A stretch of 64,000 nt of DNA, taken from the NCBI GenBank assembly GCA_000632805.1, contig CP007444.1:1240001-1304000 (forward strand), written 5' to 3'. The DNA is from Dyella jiangningensis (GTDB taxonomy: Bacteria; Pseudomonadota; Gammaproteobacteria; Xanthomonadales; Rhodanobacteraceae). A program made the position numbers and the translations under genes. The notes beneath the pieces are model-generated. The model did no database searches. It was not told the DNA's origin and saw only the letters and a list, made by a program, of their open reading frames with translations. Shown here one piece after another: positions 1 to 10,015 of the stretch; position 1 is the first letter of the stretch, and every line of letters begins with the position of its first letter.

Positions 1-190
1 GACAACACGCGCGGCACGCTCGCCGCCATGGGCGCCACCACCATCCACGGTGGCAGCATCATCAATCAGGGCGGCACGCTGCAGGCCGGTGGTGGATCCA
101 CGCTTTCCGTCACGGCGGATGGGCTGCTCGACAACAGCGCCAAGGGCACGCTGACCTCCGACGGTGACCTCACCGTCAGCGCGGCCACCC
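1..190 (+). pseudogene. Upstream reading frame of FhaB/CdiA-like exoprotein, cut by window edge and frameshifted
   Basis: Open from the first base in the frame whose codons start at 1, 4, 7 and so on. It encodes typical haemagglutinin repeat text (DNTRGTLAAMGATTI, then TADGLLDNSAKGTLTSDG). At about 185-190 this repeat text stops making sense and continues in the next frame at GTC ACC GCG GAT (VTADGLLDNS). The sequences near 109 and 191 are near copies of each other, so a deletion between repeat units or a collapsed assembly would explain the shift. The start codon and secretion domain lie outside the window. Whether the gene is truly broken cannot be decided from this sequence. Confidence 0.7.
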
Positions 191-3100
191 GTCACCGCGG
201 ATGGCCTGCTCGACAACAGCCAGCACGGGACGCTCGCCAGCGATGGCGATCTCTCGATTGCCGCGTCCACGCTGGACAACACGCTGGGCACGATCCAACA
301 AGCCGGGCAGGGCGCGCTGACTATTCACGCGACTACGCTCAACGGACAAGGCGGCACTCTCGCCAGCAACGGCGCACTCACCATCTCCGGCAGCAGCACC
401 AACCTGCGGGGTGGTGTCACTACCGCGCAGCAGATCAGCATCGACACCGGCTCGCTGGTCACGGCGGGCGGCAACCTGTCCGCGCTGGGCAACGGCGTGC
501 TGCATCTGGGTGTCAGTGGGGCAATGGACAACAGCGGCGGTCATGTCGCTACCAACGGGGCATTGCAGCTCAGCGCTGGCTCGCTGACCAACGTCAGCGG
601 TTCGATTCTGGTAGCAGGCGGAGGCGCCAGCTCATTGCTGGTCACCAACGCCATCGACAACGCCCACGGCACCCTGGCAACCACGGGCGCCACCACGCTG
701 CATGCCGGTAGCCTGGACAATACCGGCGGCACGATGCAGGCCGCCAGCGCGGGGACGTTTACCCTCACCACCGATGGTCAGCTCGTCAACGACAGCGGTA
801 CGTTGCTCAGCAATGGCGCGCTCGCGCTCTCGGCCGATGGCGTGAGCAACCATGCCGGCGCCATCCAGGCGCAGCAGGGCATCACGGCGACGGTGGCGCG
901 CACGCTGGACAACAGTAGCGGTGCGTTGATCGCTGGCGGCGACATGAATATCTCCGCGGGTACCGTGCTCAATCGCGATACCGTGCAAGGTGGGCCGGCC
1001 AACAGCCCCATCGCCACGCAGGGCATCTTTGGCAATCACGTGCAGGTGCAGGCCGATGCCATCGACAACACGCGTGGCCAGATCCACGCCAACGATGCCC
1101 TGACCCTGCGCGGTCGCAGCCAGGCGGGGACTGCGCTCACCAATGCCGCGGGCGTGCTGGACGGTACGGGTGCGGTGGCTGTTACCGCGACGACCTTCGA
1201 CAACACCGGCGGCCAACTGATCCAGCGCGGCGACGCAGGGGCGCTGTGGCTCACTGTAAGTGGCGCGCTCAACAACACCGGCCAGGGCATGATCGGGGCA
1301 GAAGGTTCGGCCACCCTTCAGGCCGGCGCCTTCGACAACAGCGGCGGTACCACCTATGCGCGCCATGATTTGGCGATCACCAGCTTCGGCAACCTGCTAA
1401 ATCGCAGCGGCGGGCTGCTGCAGACCAATACGGCGCTGAGCCTTACCGCCGGCGGCAGCATCGACAACAGCGGCGGTACGGTGGACGCCGCCGGTGCTGC
1501 CACGCTCAACGCGGCAAGCGTTGCCAATGTCGGTGGTCAGCTGCTTGCGGGCAACGCGGCCCATCCGGATGCGACGCTGCAGGTAAACGCCGGTGGCGCA
1601 GTGGACAATCGCGGCGGCTCCATTGGTAATCGCGGTGGCGACACCATCATGCGCGTCGCCAGCATCGATAACAGCGGTGGCGGCAAGCTGGTGGCGCAGC
1701 GCAACCTGAACCTGGACAGCCTCGGCGCGCTCAACAACATCGGCGGCACGGTCTACGCGACCGGCAACCTCAGCTACCAAAACGGCAACGCCTGGCTCGA
1801 CAACAGCGGTGGTCAGTTCGGCGCGGGCGATACGACATGGCTCACCCTGTCGAGCATCACTAGCGCCAACGGCGGTCACATCCAGACCGGCACGCTCTGG
1901 CTCAACACCACCACGCTGAACGTCGATGGCGGCGAGATTGATGCCACCGCGCTGCAGGCCCAGGTATCGGCCATCAATGGCCTGGGCCGCCTCTACGGCG
2001 CGCAGTTGCTCGACGCCCATATCAACGGCGACTACACCTACGCCGCCGGCCAGCGCTTCGAAAGCGATGGTGTGCTCAGCCTTACCGTGGGCGGCACGCT
2101 CACCAACCAGGGCACCCTGCAGACACAGGGCGAGCTGGACATCACCGCCGCCAATCTGATCAACCAGGGCAGCATCAACGCCAGCGCGGGCAATGGCGGC
2201 GCCAGCGCGAACATCAATACCAGCGGCCAGATCGACAACCAGGGCAACGGGCGCATCGAAGCCGACACGCTCACGCTCTCGGCAAGCGACGTCACCAACA
2301 CCGGCAACATCGTTGGCGACAGCGTGCGCATCAGCGCCAACACCCTCACCAACGGCCGCGACCTGGGTTCGGCCATGGCCGCCGTGGATTACGGCGAGGG
2401 TTTCATCGGCGCCGCCAATGCCATGGAGCTCCACATCGCGCAGCGCCTGGACAACCTGGACGGCGACCTGTTCAGCGGTGGCAACCTCAACATCGCCGGT
2501 CGCGCGGACGGCACCAGCCTGGCGGCGCTGAACAACGTATCCGGCCGCATCCAGGGGCAGGGCAACGTCACCATCAACGCCGACCAGCTCGACAATCGTC
2601 GGCGCGTCATCAACACCGCCACCTACGTGCTGAGTGCCGACGAGCAAGCCGCCAACAGCGGCAGCGCCACCGTCGCCCAGTACAAGTACACCGACACCGA
2701 CCCCAACCATCAGCCGCCGGCCATCAGCCCGGACCAGGTCGTCAGCGCGGCCGAGCTTGCCAAGGCGCAGGCGTATTGCGACAGCCACAACTATTCGTCG
2801 CTGCGTTGCATCGGTTACCCGCAGGGCCGTGGTTCGCCGGCGGTGTTCCAGTCCACCACCACCAGCACGCTCACCCAGGTCACCGTCATCACCAGCGCCA
2901 GTGCGGACAGCCGCATCGAATCCGGCGGCGACATGGTGCTCAACGGCAATATCCGCAACAGTGCATCCACCATTGCGGCCACGCGCAACCTCACCATCAA
3001 TGGCAGCGGTGGAGGTGATGGCTGGGCCAGCGTGCAGAACATCGCCTGGGTGCCCACCGGCGAAGTCACTACCAGCACCAGCTACCAGACACAGTCGCAG

Positions 3101-6100
3101 TACCTGATCAACAGTCCGCGTACCTGGCTCGATGGCGACTGGTGGGAGTACGACACCTCCAGCACCAGCCAGTCCGTAGTGCTTACACCCGGCAACGTAC
3201 CGAGCTGGGTCACCTACAACGTGGGTCAGGGTTTGAGCGCGAGCATCACGGCTGGCGGCAGTCTCTCCATTGGCGGCAACGTCACCAACACGGTGGTGGG
3301 CGCCAAGGGCAATGGTGGTGCCATCAATGCGGGCGCTCTTGCGGGCCCCGGCGGCGTGACGCTGCGCGGCAGCAATGCGGCGCGCGCCGGCAGTGCCGGC
3401 AGCGTCGACAACGCGCACGGCAATGCCGTATCCGGCGCGGGTAGCGTCAACGGCGCGCAGGGGCAGGCCGTGTCCGGTGCGGGCGATGTCGACCATGCGC
3501 AGGGCCAGACCGTCAATGGCGCGGGTAGCGTCAACGGCGCGCAAGGCCAGCGCATCACCGCGACCAGCGCCGTCGACAACGTACAAGGCCAGGCTGTGGG
3601 CGGCACCGGCAGCGTGAGCCGCACCGATGGCAGCAAGGTGGGTGATGCCGGCGGCGCCAGGGGTGTGGGTACGCAGTCCGTGGGGTCGTCCAGCCAGGCC
3701 TTGCCGGGTTACGTGCCTCCGTCCAACGCCATGTACGCGCAGAACGGCGACCCCGGCGCACCGTTCCTGGTGAACACCGCGCCGCGCTTTGCCAAGGGTG
3801 CATCCACCAGTTCGGATTACCTGCTGAAGGCGCTGGGCGATGACCCCAGCAACACGCAGAAGCGGCTGGGCGATGGCTACTACGAACAGCAACTGGTGCT
3901 TGACCAGCTGCTGCAGCTCACCGGCCGCCGTACCTTGAACGGCGGCGACCCCATGGCGCAGTACACCGCACTGATGAACGGTGCCGCCAGCGAAGCCAGC
4001 CGCCTGGGCCTTAGCCTGGGCGCGCCGCTCACCAGTTCGCAGATCAGCGCGCTGCAGTCGGACATCGTATGGCTGGTGGATCAGGTGGTGGATGGCCAGC
4101 ACGTGCTGGTGCCCGTGGTGTACCTGTCCAAGGCCACCGCCGAACGCTTGCAAAGTGACGGCGCGCTGCTGGCCGGCGATACGGTGAACATCCAGTCCGC
4201 CGGCACCGTGCGCAACGACGGCACCATCAGCGGCACGCAAGGCACCGTGATCAATGCCGACACGCTGATCAACAGCGGCACGCTCAACGGCGGCCAGCAG
4301 CTGGCCATCGCCACGCGCAACGACACCATCAACAGCGGCGCCATCAACGGCGGCACCGTCAGCGTGCAGGCAGGGCGCGATCTGGTCAGCACCGGCGCCA
4401 TCACCAGCACCGGTGACATGGCGCTGGTCGCGGGGCGTGACCTCACCGTGGGTGCGGCGCCCGTGCAGTCCGGCGGCAACCTTGCCATGGCGGCGGGCCA
4501 CGACCTCACCGCCACGGCCAGCCACATCTCCGCCGCAGGCAATGCCCAGCTGGTGGCCGGCAACAACATCAACCTCGATGCCACCGTGCACACCGTGCGT
4601 ACCGGCGGGGCCTCCAACGGTCAGGAAACCACCACCCACGCCGTCACCGACATCACCGCAGGCGGCAACCTCGCCCTGGTGGCCGGCAATGACCTCACCA
4701 GCGTGGGCGCGCAACTCAAGGCCGGCAACCAGCTGGGCCTGAGTGCCGGCCACGACCTCACGCTCAACGCCGTCACCGACAGCCAGGCCAACTACAGCAA
4801 GAGCGCCGCGGGCAACACCGTCAGCACCACGCGCAGCGATGACCAGACCGTGCGCGGCAGCACGCTCAGCGGCACCAACGGCGTCAGCCTTGTCGCCAGG
4901 AACGACCTCACCGCTACCGCCGCCACCGTCAGCTCCACCAACGGCGCCATCGGCCTGATGGCCGGCCACGACCTCACGCTGAACACTGCCCAGGAAAACC
5001 ACAGCACCGTCACCGACACCAAAACCGTCAACAGCGGCATGCTGTCCAGCACCACCAAGCGCACGCATGACAGCGTGGGTGACAGCTATGCCATCGGCAC
5101 CACCATCAGTGGCGACAGCGTCTCCATGGCCGCCGGCCACGACCTGACCGCTACCGCTGCGCAGATCGTCGCCGACCACGACATCGTCATGGCCGCCGGC
5201 AACAACCTCACCCTCAACACCGCCAACGACGTGCACACCGAAGAGCACGGCACCAGCAAGACCAAGAGCGGCCTGATGGGTGCGGGCGTGGGCGTCATGC
5301 TGGGCGAGGCCAAGCAGAGCCAGGACGCCACGCTTACGCAGACCACGCCGACAGGCACCACCGTGGGCAGCCTGGGCGGCAGCGTAACGATGACCGCCGG
5401 CAACAACGTCCACCTCACCGATGCCAACGTGCTCAGCGACACCGGCACCGCCATCGTGGGAAAGAACGTCACGATCGATGCAGCCGTGGGCAGTACGGAT
5501 ACGTCGCAGACGTATAAGCAAAGCAGCAGCGGTCTTACCTTGAGCCTGGGTGGCGCGGCGGTGGATGCCGCGATGGGCGCCTATGCCGCCGCCCACCGCG
5601 GCAGCGAAGTGAAGGACGACCGCCTCAAGGCACTTTACGCCGCCCAGGCCGCGTACGGCGTCAGTGATGCGGTGGACGCCTATAACAAGGGCGGTGTCAG
5701 CAAGAGCGGTACCGACGGCGGCATCAACCTGCAGCTCGGCATCGGCGCCAGCAGTGCCAGCAGCAAATCGGTCAGCCACGACGAAACGGCCTACGGCAGC
5801 ACCATCAAGAGCAACGGCAACGTGCTCATCGCCGCCACCGACGGCGACCTCAACGTCATTGGCAGCAAGATAAGCGGCGACAACGTGGCGCTGTCCGCCA
5901 CCAACAACATCAACCTGCTCAGCCAGGCGGAAGATCACACGCTCAAGAGCAGCAACAAGAACGCCAGTGGCGGCGTCGGCGTCCAGATCGGCACCGACGG
6001 CATCGGCTTCTATGCCCAGGCATCGGTAGGTAAGGGAAGCGCCCATGGCAACGGCACCACCCACGCCACCACCAGCGTCGATGCCAAGGACACTCTCACC

Positions 6101-8194
6101 ATCGTCAGCGGCGGCGATACCACCCTGCAAGGAGCGCAGGCCAAGGGCAACACGGTACTCGCCAACATCGGTGGCAACCTCAACATCATCAGCGAGCAGG
6201 ACACCGACGACTACGCCAGCAAGCAACAGCAGGCCAGCGGCAAGCTGGTCGTGGGTGTCGGCGCCAGCGGCAGCGGCAGCTACAACCAAAGCAAGGTCGA
6301 TAGTCACTACGCCAGCGTCACCACCGTCAGCGGCATCGGCGCAGGTGACGGCGGCTTCAACATCCACGTCAATGGCAACACCGACCTCAAGGGCGGTGTA
6401 ATCGCCAGTACCGCTGACCCGAGCAAGAACCTGCTTGATACGGGCTCGCTTACCTTCAGCAATATCGAGAACAAGGCCAACTACAGCGCAAGCAGTGTGG
6501 GCATCAGCGGCGGCAGTGCCGGCAGTGGCATGTCCGTGTCACCGAGCGTGGGCATTCCGCAGGGCGACGACAGCCACAACAGCACCAAGGCCGGTATTGC
6601 CGGCGGCACCATCATCACGCGCAACGGCGACACCGATCTAAGCGGACTGGATCGCACGGCGAATCTCGATCAAGCGGGGCTCAAGCCCATCTTCGACCTG
6701 CAGAAGGTGCAGGAGCAGCAGGAGATGGGTCAGGTGGCGGGGTATGTGGGTATGCGTGGCGTAGGAGATATAAAGAAGTTGAGTGGCATGGAAAATGGCA
6801 GTGTCGGTGCGACTGCTTTACACACCCTTGCAGGCGGTGCCGTAGCAGCATTGGGTGGTGGCAATGCACTTGATGGTGCCATTGGTGCAGGAGTTAGCGA
6901 GGCGATCACTCCCGCTATGGCGAAGTATCTCGCCGGCCAAAGCATCATCCGGAACGAGTATGCGAGCCTGATGCAATTGGGAGGCCTTGCCATCGGTGCA
7001 GTAGTAGGTGGTGGTAGCGGTGCAGCCGCGGCGCTTGATGGAACTAAGTACAACTATTTGACGCATCAGCAGCGCGCGCAACGTGACAGTGATATTGCCA
7101 GCTGTGGCGCCAACGCGTCCTGTATCAAGGAGAAGACGGATGCGTGGAATAAAGTCGATTCCGACCAGAATATTGCTGTTGGTCAGTGGTTGTTGGCGCA
7201 GGACCAGACTTGGCGCACGATGACGCCTGATCATTCGGGGATATTGACAGCCGATATGGCTGCTCAATTGCGTGATACCAATCCACTGAGCGCGGGCTAC
7301 ACGGCTTTGCTGGTTCAGGGGGCGGCAAATCAAACGAACATGGTGAACATCTATGGTATCCACGCGGTTGGTGACCCCTCGAGCATCGATTATTGGATGT
7401 TCGACCAAGACATCGCACGAAATAATCAGATCACCGCCAACAATGTAGCGTTGAAGTACACCACGTCGGTGCTACGCAGTGTGGACGGCGCTCCAGCGTA
7501 TGAGCCGATGCCGGATATGACCCAATGGATTAAGGGGCAGAATGCACTTGCCGGGTCGCTGCTTGGGCCGGTGTTCGGTGTGGCAGGCAATGCGGCGCTT
7601 CACTATGGGGCAAACCCCGAGCAGGTGTCTGCTGCCAATGATGTTGGAGGCGCCATCTTTACGATGGTGACGGCGGGTCGTTGGAGCAGCAATGGTGGGG
7701 TGCTGGAGGCAGTGCGATCGGGCGGGGATTACTTGACTCCGAGCGGCGTCAAGTACAGCCTGCCAGCCCCGGCATCAATGTCTGATCTTGCTGTGCGCGA
7801 TTGGTATCTGGCATCCGAAAAGCTGATTCCCAGCTTGGTCGATACATCAGCGCCCCTGGAGCAACAGGCCTACCAATCATGGGATCTCCGAAATACTTTC
7901 CGCTCTTCCGCGCGAGATGGTATGCAAGATCAAGATTTGGCCAACAGGCTCGACCTTACAAAGCCGAACCCCACTTGGGTGCAGACAGTTCAGAAGTACT
8001 CGGTCGACTATTCTGGTGATGCGCTTTGGCAGCAGATCATAAATGCTTCTCAACGTTCGAATGATGGCGTAAATGGCTCTCTTGGTATCGATCCGAGCAA
8101 GGCGACAGGCAATGATGTGATTTACAAAGCTCCTGCAAGATTTCCGTCGCCACAAACTCCCGCATGTACTGGTCAGCAAAGGCAAGGGTGCTAG
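164..8194 (+). CDS. Filamentous haemagglutinin / CdiA-like two-partner-secreted exoprotein with C-terminal toxin region
   Basis: About 2,676 residues remain in this frame. The first 700 residues are degenerate ~20-residue haemagglutinin repeats of the LDNSGGTLASNGALTLSA type. Residues ~1076-1159 form a tandem 14-residue repeat block, and residues ~1340-1700 are AGHDLTATA-type repeats. Near 2185 comes the pre-toxin segment (LQKVQEQQEMGQVAGYVG), followed by a small-residue-rich hydrophobic stretch and the delimiter-like motif YNYLTHQQ (~residue 2297). From there to the end (~375 residues) the sequence is unlike the second module downstream, less GC-rich, and contains a CX5C pair (CGANASC) and a WDLRN segment. 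Family knowledge: such proteins are exported by a TpsB/CdiB pore and deliver their C-terminus into neighbouring cells. No TpsB gene is in the window. The GTG at 164 is only the first start in this frame; the true start lies upstream across a frameshift. The last ~25 residues look irregular, so the toxin end may itself be altered. Toxin activity is not assigned. Confidence 0.85.
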   Translation: MTSPSARPPVTADGLLDNSQHGTLASDGDLSIAASTLDNTLGTIQQAGQGALTIHATTLNGQGGTLASNGALTISGSSTNLRGGVTTAQQISIDTGSLVTAGGNLSALGNGVLHLGVSGAMDNSGGHVATNGALQLSAGSLTNVSGSILVAGGGASSLLVTNAIDNAHGTLATTGATTLHAGSLDNTGGTMQAASAGTFTLTTDGQLVNDSGTLLSNGALALSADGVSNHAGAIQAQQGITATVARTLDNSSGALIAGGDMNISAGTVLNRDTVQGGPANSPIATQGIFGNHVQVQADAIDNTRGQIHANDALTLRGRSQAGTALTNAAGVLDGTGAVAVTATTFDNTGGQLIQRGDAGALWLTVSGALNNTGQGMIGAEGSATLQAGAFDNSGGTTYARHDLAITSFGNLLNRSGGLLQTNTALSLTAGGSIDNSGGTVDAAGAATLNAASVANVGGQLLAGNAAHPDATLQVNAGGAVDNRGGSIGNRGGDTIMRVASIDNSGGGKLVAQRNLNLDSLGALNNIGGTVYATGNLSYQNGNAWLDNSGGQFGAGDTTWLTLSSITSANGGHIQTGTLWLNTTTLNVDGGEIDATALQAQVSAINGLGRLYGAQLLDAHINGDYTYAAGQRFESDGVLSLTVGGTLTNQGTLQTQGELDITAANLINQGSINASAGNGGASANINTSGQIDNQGNGRIEADTLTLSASDVTNTGNIVGDSVRISANTLTNGRDLGSAMAAVDYGEGFIGAANAMELHIAQRLDNLDGDLFSGGNLNIAGRADGTSLAALNNVSGRIQGQGNVTINADQLDNRRRVINTATYVLSADEQAANSGSATVAQYKYTDTDPNHQPPAISPDQVVSAAELAKAQAYCDSHNYSSLRCIGYPQGRGSPAVFQSTTTSTLTQVTVITSASADSRIESGGDMVLNGNIRNSASTIAATRNLTINGSGGGDGWASVQNIAWVPTGEVTTSTSYQTQSQYLINSPRTWLDGDWWEYDTSSTSQSVVLTPGNVPSWVTYNVGQGLSASITAGGSLSIGGNVTNTVVGAKGNGGAINAGALAGPGGVTLRGSNAARAGSAGSVDNAHGNAVSGAGSVNGAQGQAVSGAGDVDHAQGQTVNGAGSVNGAQGQRITATSAVDNVQGQAVGGTGSVSRTDGSKVGDAGGARGVGTQSVGSSSQALPGYVPPSNAMYAQNGDPGAPFLVNTAPRFAKGASTSSDYLLKALGDDPSNTQKRLGDGYYEQQLVLDQLLQLTGRRTLNGGDPMAQYTALMNGAASEASRLGLSLGAPLTSSQISALQSDIVWLVDQVVDGQHVLVPVVYLSKATAERLQSDGALLAGDTVNIQSAGTVRNDGTISGTQGTVINADTLINSGTLNGGQQLAIATRNDTINSGAINGGTVSVQAGRDLVSTGAITSTGDMALVAGRDLTVGAAPVQSGGNLAMAAGHDLTATASHISAAGNAQLVAGNNINLDATVHTVRTGGASNGQETTTHAVTDITAGGNLALVAGNDLTSVGAQLKAGNQLGLSAGHDLTLNAVTDSQANYSKSAAGNTVSTTRSDDQTVRGSTLSGTNGVSLVARNDLTATAATVSSTNGAIGLMAGHDLTLNTAQENHSTVTDTKTVNSGMLSSTTKRTHDSVGDSYAIGTTISGDSVSMAAGHDLTATAAQIVADHDIVMAAGNNLTLNTANDVHTEEHGTSKTKSGLMGAGVGVMLGEAKQSQDATLTQTTPTGTTVGSLGGSVTMTAGNNVHLTDANVLSDTGTAIVGKNVTIDAAVGSTDTSQTYKQSSSGLTLSLGGAAVDAAMGAYAAAHRGSEVKDDRLKALYAAQAAYGVSDAVDAYNKGGVSKSGTDGGINLQLGIGASSASSKSVSHDETAYGSTIKSNGNVLIAATDGDLNVIGSKISGDNVALSATNNINLLSQAEDHTLKSSNKNASGGVGVQIGTDGIGFYAQASVGKGSAHGNGTTHATTSVDAKDTLTIVSGGDTTLQGAQAKGNTVLANIGGNLNIISEQDTDDYASKQQQASGKLVVGVGASGSGSYNQSKVDSHYASVTTVSGIGAGDGGFNIHVNGNTDLKGGVIASTADPSKNLLDTGSLTFSNIENKANYSASSVGISGGSAGSGMSVSPSVGIPQGDDSHNSTKAGIAGGTIITRNGDTDLSGLDRTANLDQAGLKPIFDLQKVQEQQEMGQVAGYVGMRGVGDIKKLSGMENGSVGATALHTLAGGAVAALGGGNALDGAIGAGVSEAITPAMAKYLAGQSIIRNEYASLMQLGGLAIGAVVGGGSGAAAALDGTKYNYLTHQQRAQRDSDIASCGANASCIKEKTDAWNKVDSDQNIAVGQWLLAQDQTWRTMTPDHSGILTADMAAQLRDTNPLSAGYTALLVQGAANQTNMVNIYGIHAVGDPSSIDYWMFDQDIARNNQITANNVALKYTTSVLRSVDGAPAYEPMPDMTQWIKGQNALAGSLLGPVFGVAGNAALHYGANPEQVSAANDVGGAIFTMVTAGRWSSNGGVLEAVRSGGDYLTPSGVKYSLPAPASMSDLAVRDWYLASEKLIPSLVDTSAPLEQQAYQSWDLRNTFRSSARDGMQDQDLANRLDLTKPNPTWVQTVQKYSVDYSGDALWQQIINASQRSNDGVNGSLGIDPSKATGNDVIYKAPARFPSPQTPACTGQQRQGC
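3389..3640 (+). repeat. Six tandem 42-bp units inside the exoprotein gene
   Basis: Six consecutive in-frame 42-bp units encode 14-residue repeats of the pattern SGAGSVNGAQGQAV. Units two and four are nearly identical (SVNGAQGQ); the last is the most diverged (SVSRTDGSKV). The period differs from the surrounding ~20-residue haemagglutinin repeats. Copy number may vary between strains. Confidence 0.8.
5321..6754 (+). repeat. 1.43-kb direct repeat, copy 1 (within full-length exoprotein gene)
   Basis: Nearly identical to 8582-10015, with only scattered substitutions. It covers the part of the gene just before the variable toxin region, from codons QDATLTQTT to MGQVAGYVG. Beyond the right edge the two copies diverge at DNA level although the proteins remain alignable up to YNYLTHQQ. 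It is a substrate for homologous recombination that could swap the two toxin modules. Confidence 0.9.
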
Positions 8195-8196
8195 TG

Positions 8197-8430
8197 ATGA
8201 AGTTTGAGAAGCAAGATAACTGGATTGATACGCCTGGCTACGATCAGAAAGTCATTGCCTGGAGTGCTATGGACGACGGCGACAGAGTTCTCAAGTCTGT
8301 GGTCGACGGCCAGAGCTGGATTCTCCGATTGAATGATTTTCCGGACGAACCACTTTTTACGTTGCTTGTTGACGAAAAAGAGATCATACATTTCACGCAA
8401 TGGCCAAAGAATTGGGTGAGGCCGCGGTGA
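8197..8430 (+). CDS. Small putative immunity protein for the upstream toxin
   Basis: A 77-residue protein beginning MKFEKQDNWIDTPGYDQ, acidic and soluble, with no membrane segment. The ATG follows the exoprotein stop codon (8192-8194) by 2 nt, so it is almost certainly co-translated; a GTG at 8194 overlapping that stop is an alternative start. Position directly after a CdiA-type toxin is the normal place of the cognate CdiI immunity gene. I do not recognise the family, and the immunity role is inferred from position only. Confidence 0.6.
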   Translation: MKFEKQDNWIDTPGYDQKVIAWSAMDDGDRVLKSVVDGQSWILRLNDFPDEPLFTLLVDEKEIIHFTQWPKNWVRPR

Positions 8431-8581
8431 TTTCGTGATGCACGCTAAGAAGAAAGAAACCGAAATTACCGGAAAAGGGGTCAGAGACATTTCTGTCCTC
8501 TCGCAGGGTTGGAGCCTGATGGTCTAGGCGACTCCTGGTGGTGAGGATGTCTCCACCATTCTCTGATCTGGTACTTCGTAT
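8431..8581. other. Junction segment between the two toxin modules
   Basis: Non-coding. It contains AAAAGGGGTCAGAGAC at ~8473-8488, which resembles the termini of the inverted-repeat elements at 11680-11744 and 13252-13326. The duplicated exoprotein sequence starts abruptly at 8582. This looks like a scar of the event that brought the orphan module here. Confidence 0.45.
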
Positions 8582-10015
8582 CAGGACGCCACACTCACGC
8601 AGACCACGCCGACAGGCACCACCGTGGGCAGCCTGGGCGGCAGCGTAACGATGACCGCCGGCAACAACGTCCACCTTACCGATGCCAACGTGCTCAGCGA
8701 CACCGGCACCGCCATCGTGGGCAAGAACGTCACGATCGATGCGGCCGTGGGCAGTACGGATACGTCGCAGACGTATAAGCAAAGCAGCAGTGGTCTTACC
8801 TTGAGCCTGGGTGGCGCGGCGGTGGATGCCGCGATGGGTGCCTATGCCGCCGCCCACCGCGGCAGCGAAGTGAAGGACGACCGCCTCAAGGCACTTTACG
8901 CCGCCCAGGCCGCGTACGGCGTCAGTGATGCGGTGGACGCCTATAACAAGGGCGGTGTCAGCAAGAGCGGTACCGACGGCGGCATCAACCTGCAGCTCGG
9001 CATCGGCGCCAGCAGTGCCAGCAGCAAATCGGTCAGCCACGACGAAACGGCCTACGGCAGCACCATCAAGAGCAACGGCAACGTGCTCATCGCCGCCACC
9101 GACGGCGACCTCAACGTCATTGGCAGCAAGATAAGCGGCGACAACGTGGCGCTGTCCGCCACCAACAACATCAACCTGCTCAGCCAGTCGGAAGATCACA
9201 CGCTCAAGAGCAGCAACAAGAACGCCAGTGGCGGCGTCGGCGTCCAGATCGGCACCGACGGCATCGGCTTCTATGCCCAGGCATCGGTAGGTAAGGGAAG
9301 CGCCCATGGCAACGGCACCACCCACGCCACCACCAGCGTCGATGCCAAGGACACTCTCACCCTCGTCAGCGGTGGCGATACCACCCTGCAAGGCGCGCAG
9401 GCCAAGGGCAACACGGTGCTCGCCAATATCGGCGGCAACCTCAACATCATCAGCGAGCAGGACACCGACGACTACGCCAGCAAGCAACAGCAGGCCAGCG
9501 GCAAGCTGGTCGTGGGTGTCGGCGCCAGCGGCAGCGGCAGCTACAACCAAAGCAAGGTCGATAGTCACTACGCCAGCGTCACCACCGTCAGCGGCATCGG
9601 CGCAGGTGACGGCGGCTTCAACATCCACGTCAATGGCAACACCGACCTCAAGGGCGGTGTAATCGCCAGTACCGCTGACCCGAGCAAGAACCTGCTTGAT
9701 ACGGGCTCGCTCACATTCAGCAATATCGAGAACAAGGCCAACTACAGCGCCAGCAGTGTGGGCGTCAGTGGTGGCAGTGCCGGCAGCGGCATGTCCGTAT
9801 CGCCGAGTGTGGGCATTCCGCAGAGCGACGACAGCCACAGCAGCATCAAGGCCGGTATTGCCGGCGGCACCATCATCACGCGCAATGGCGACACCGATCT
9901 AAGCGGACTGGATCGCACGGCGAACCTCAATCAAGCGGGGCTCAAGCCCATCTTCGACCTGCAGAAGGTGCAGGAGCAGCAGGAGATGGGGCAGGTGGCG
10001 GGGTATGTCGGGTTT
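8582..10015 (+). repeat. 1.43-kb direct repeat, copy 2 (5' part of orphan toxin module)
   Basis: Near-identical copy of 5321-6754 at an offset of 3,261 bp. It lacks everything upstream of the QDATLTQTT codons, so it has no secretion domain and no haemagglutinin body. Confidence 0.9.

Noticed and set aside
1397..6367. A 1,656-codon open frame on the minus strand opposite the exoprotein
   Set aside because: Its text (repeated A, V, G, H, D) is the mirror of repetitive GC-rich sense coding, with no start signal or domain; the sense frame is clearly the gene.
8393..9838. Long minus-strand open frame across the second repeat copy
   Set aside because: It is the same mirror sequence as opposite the first copy and arises from the duplication.
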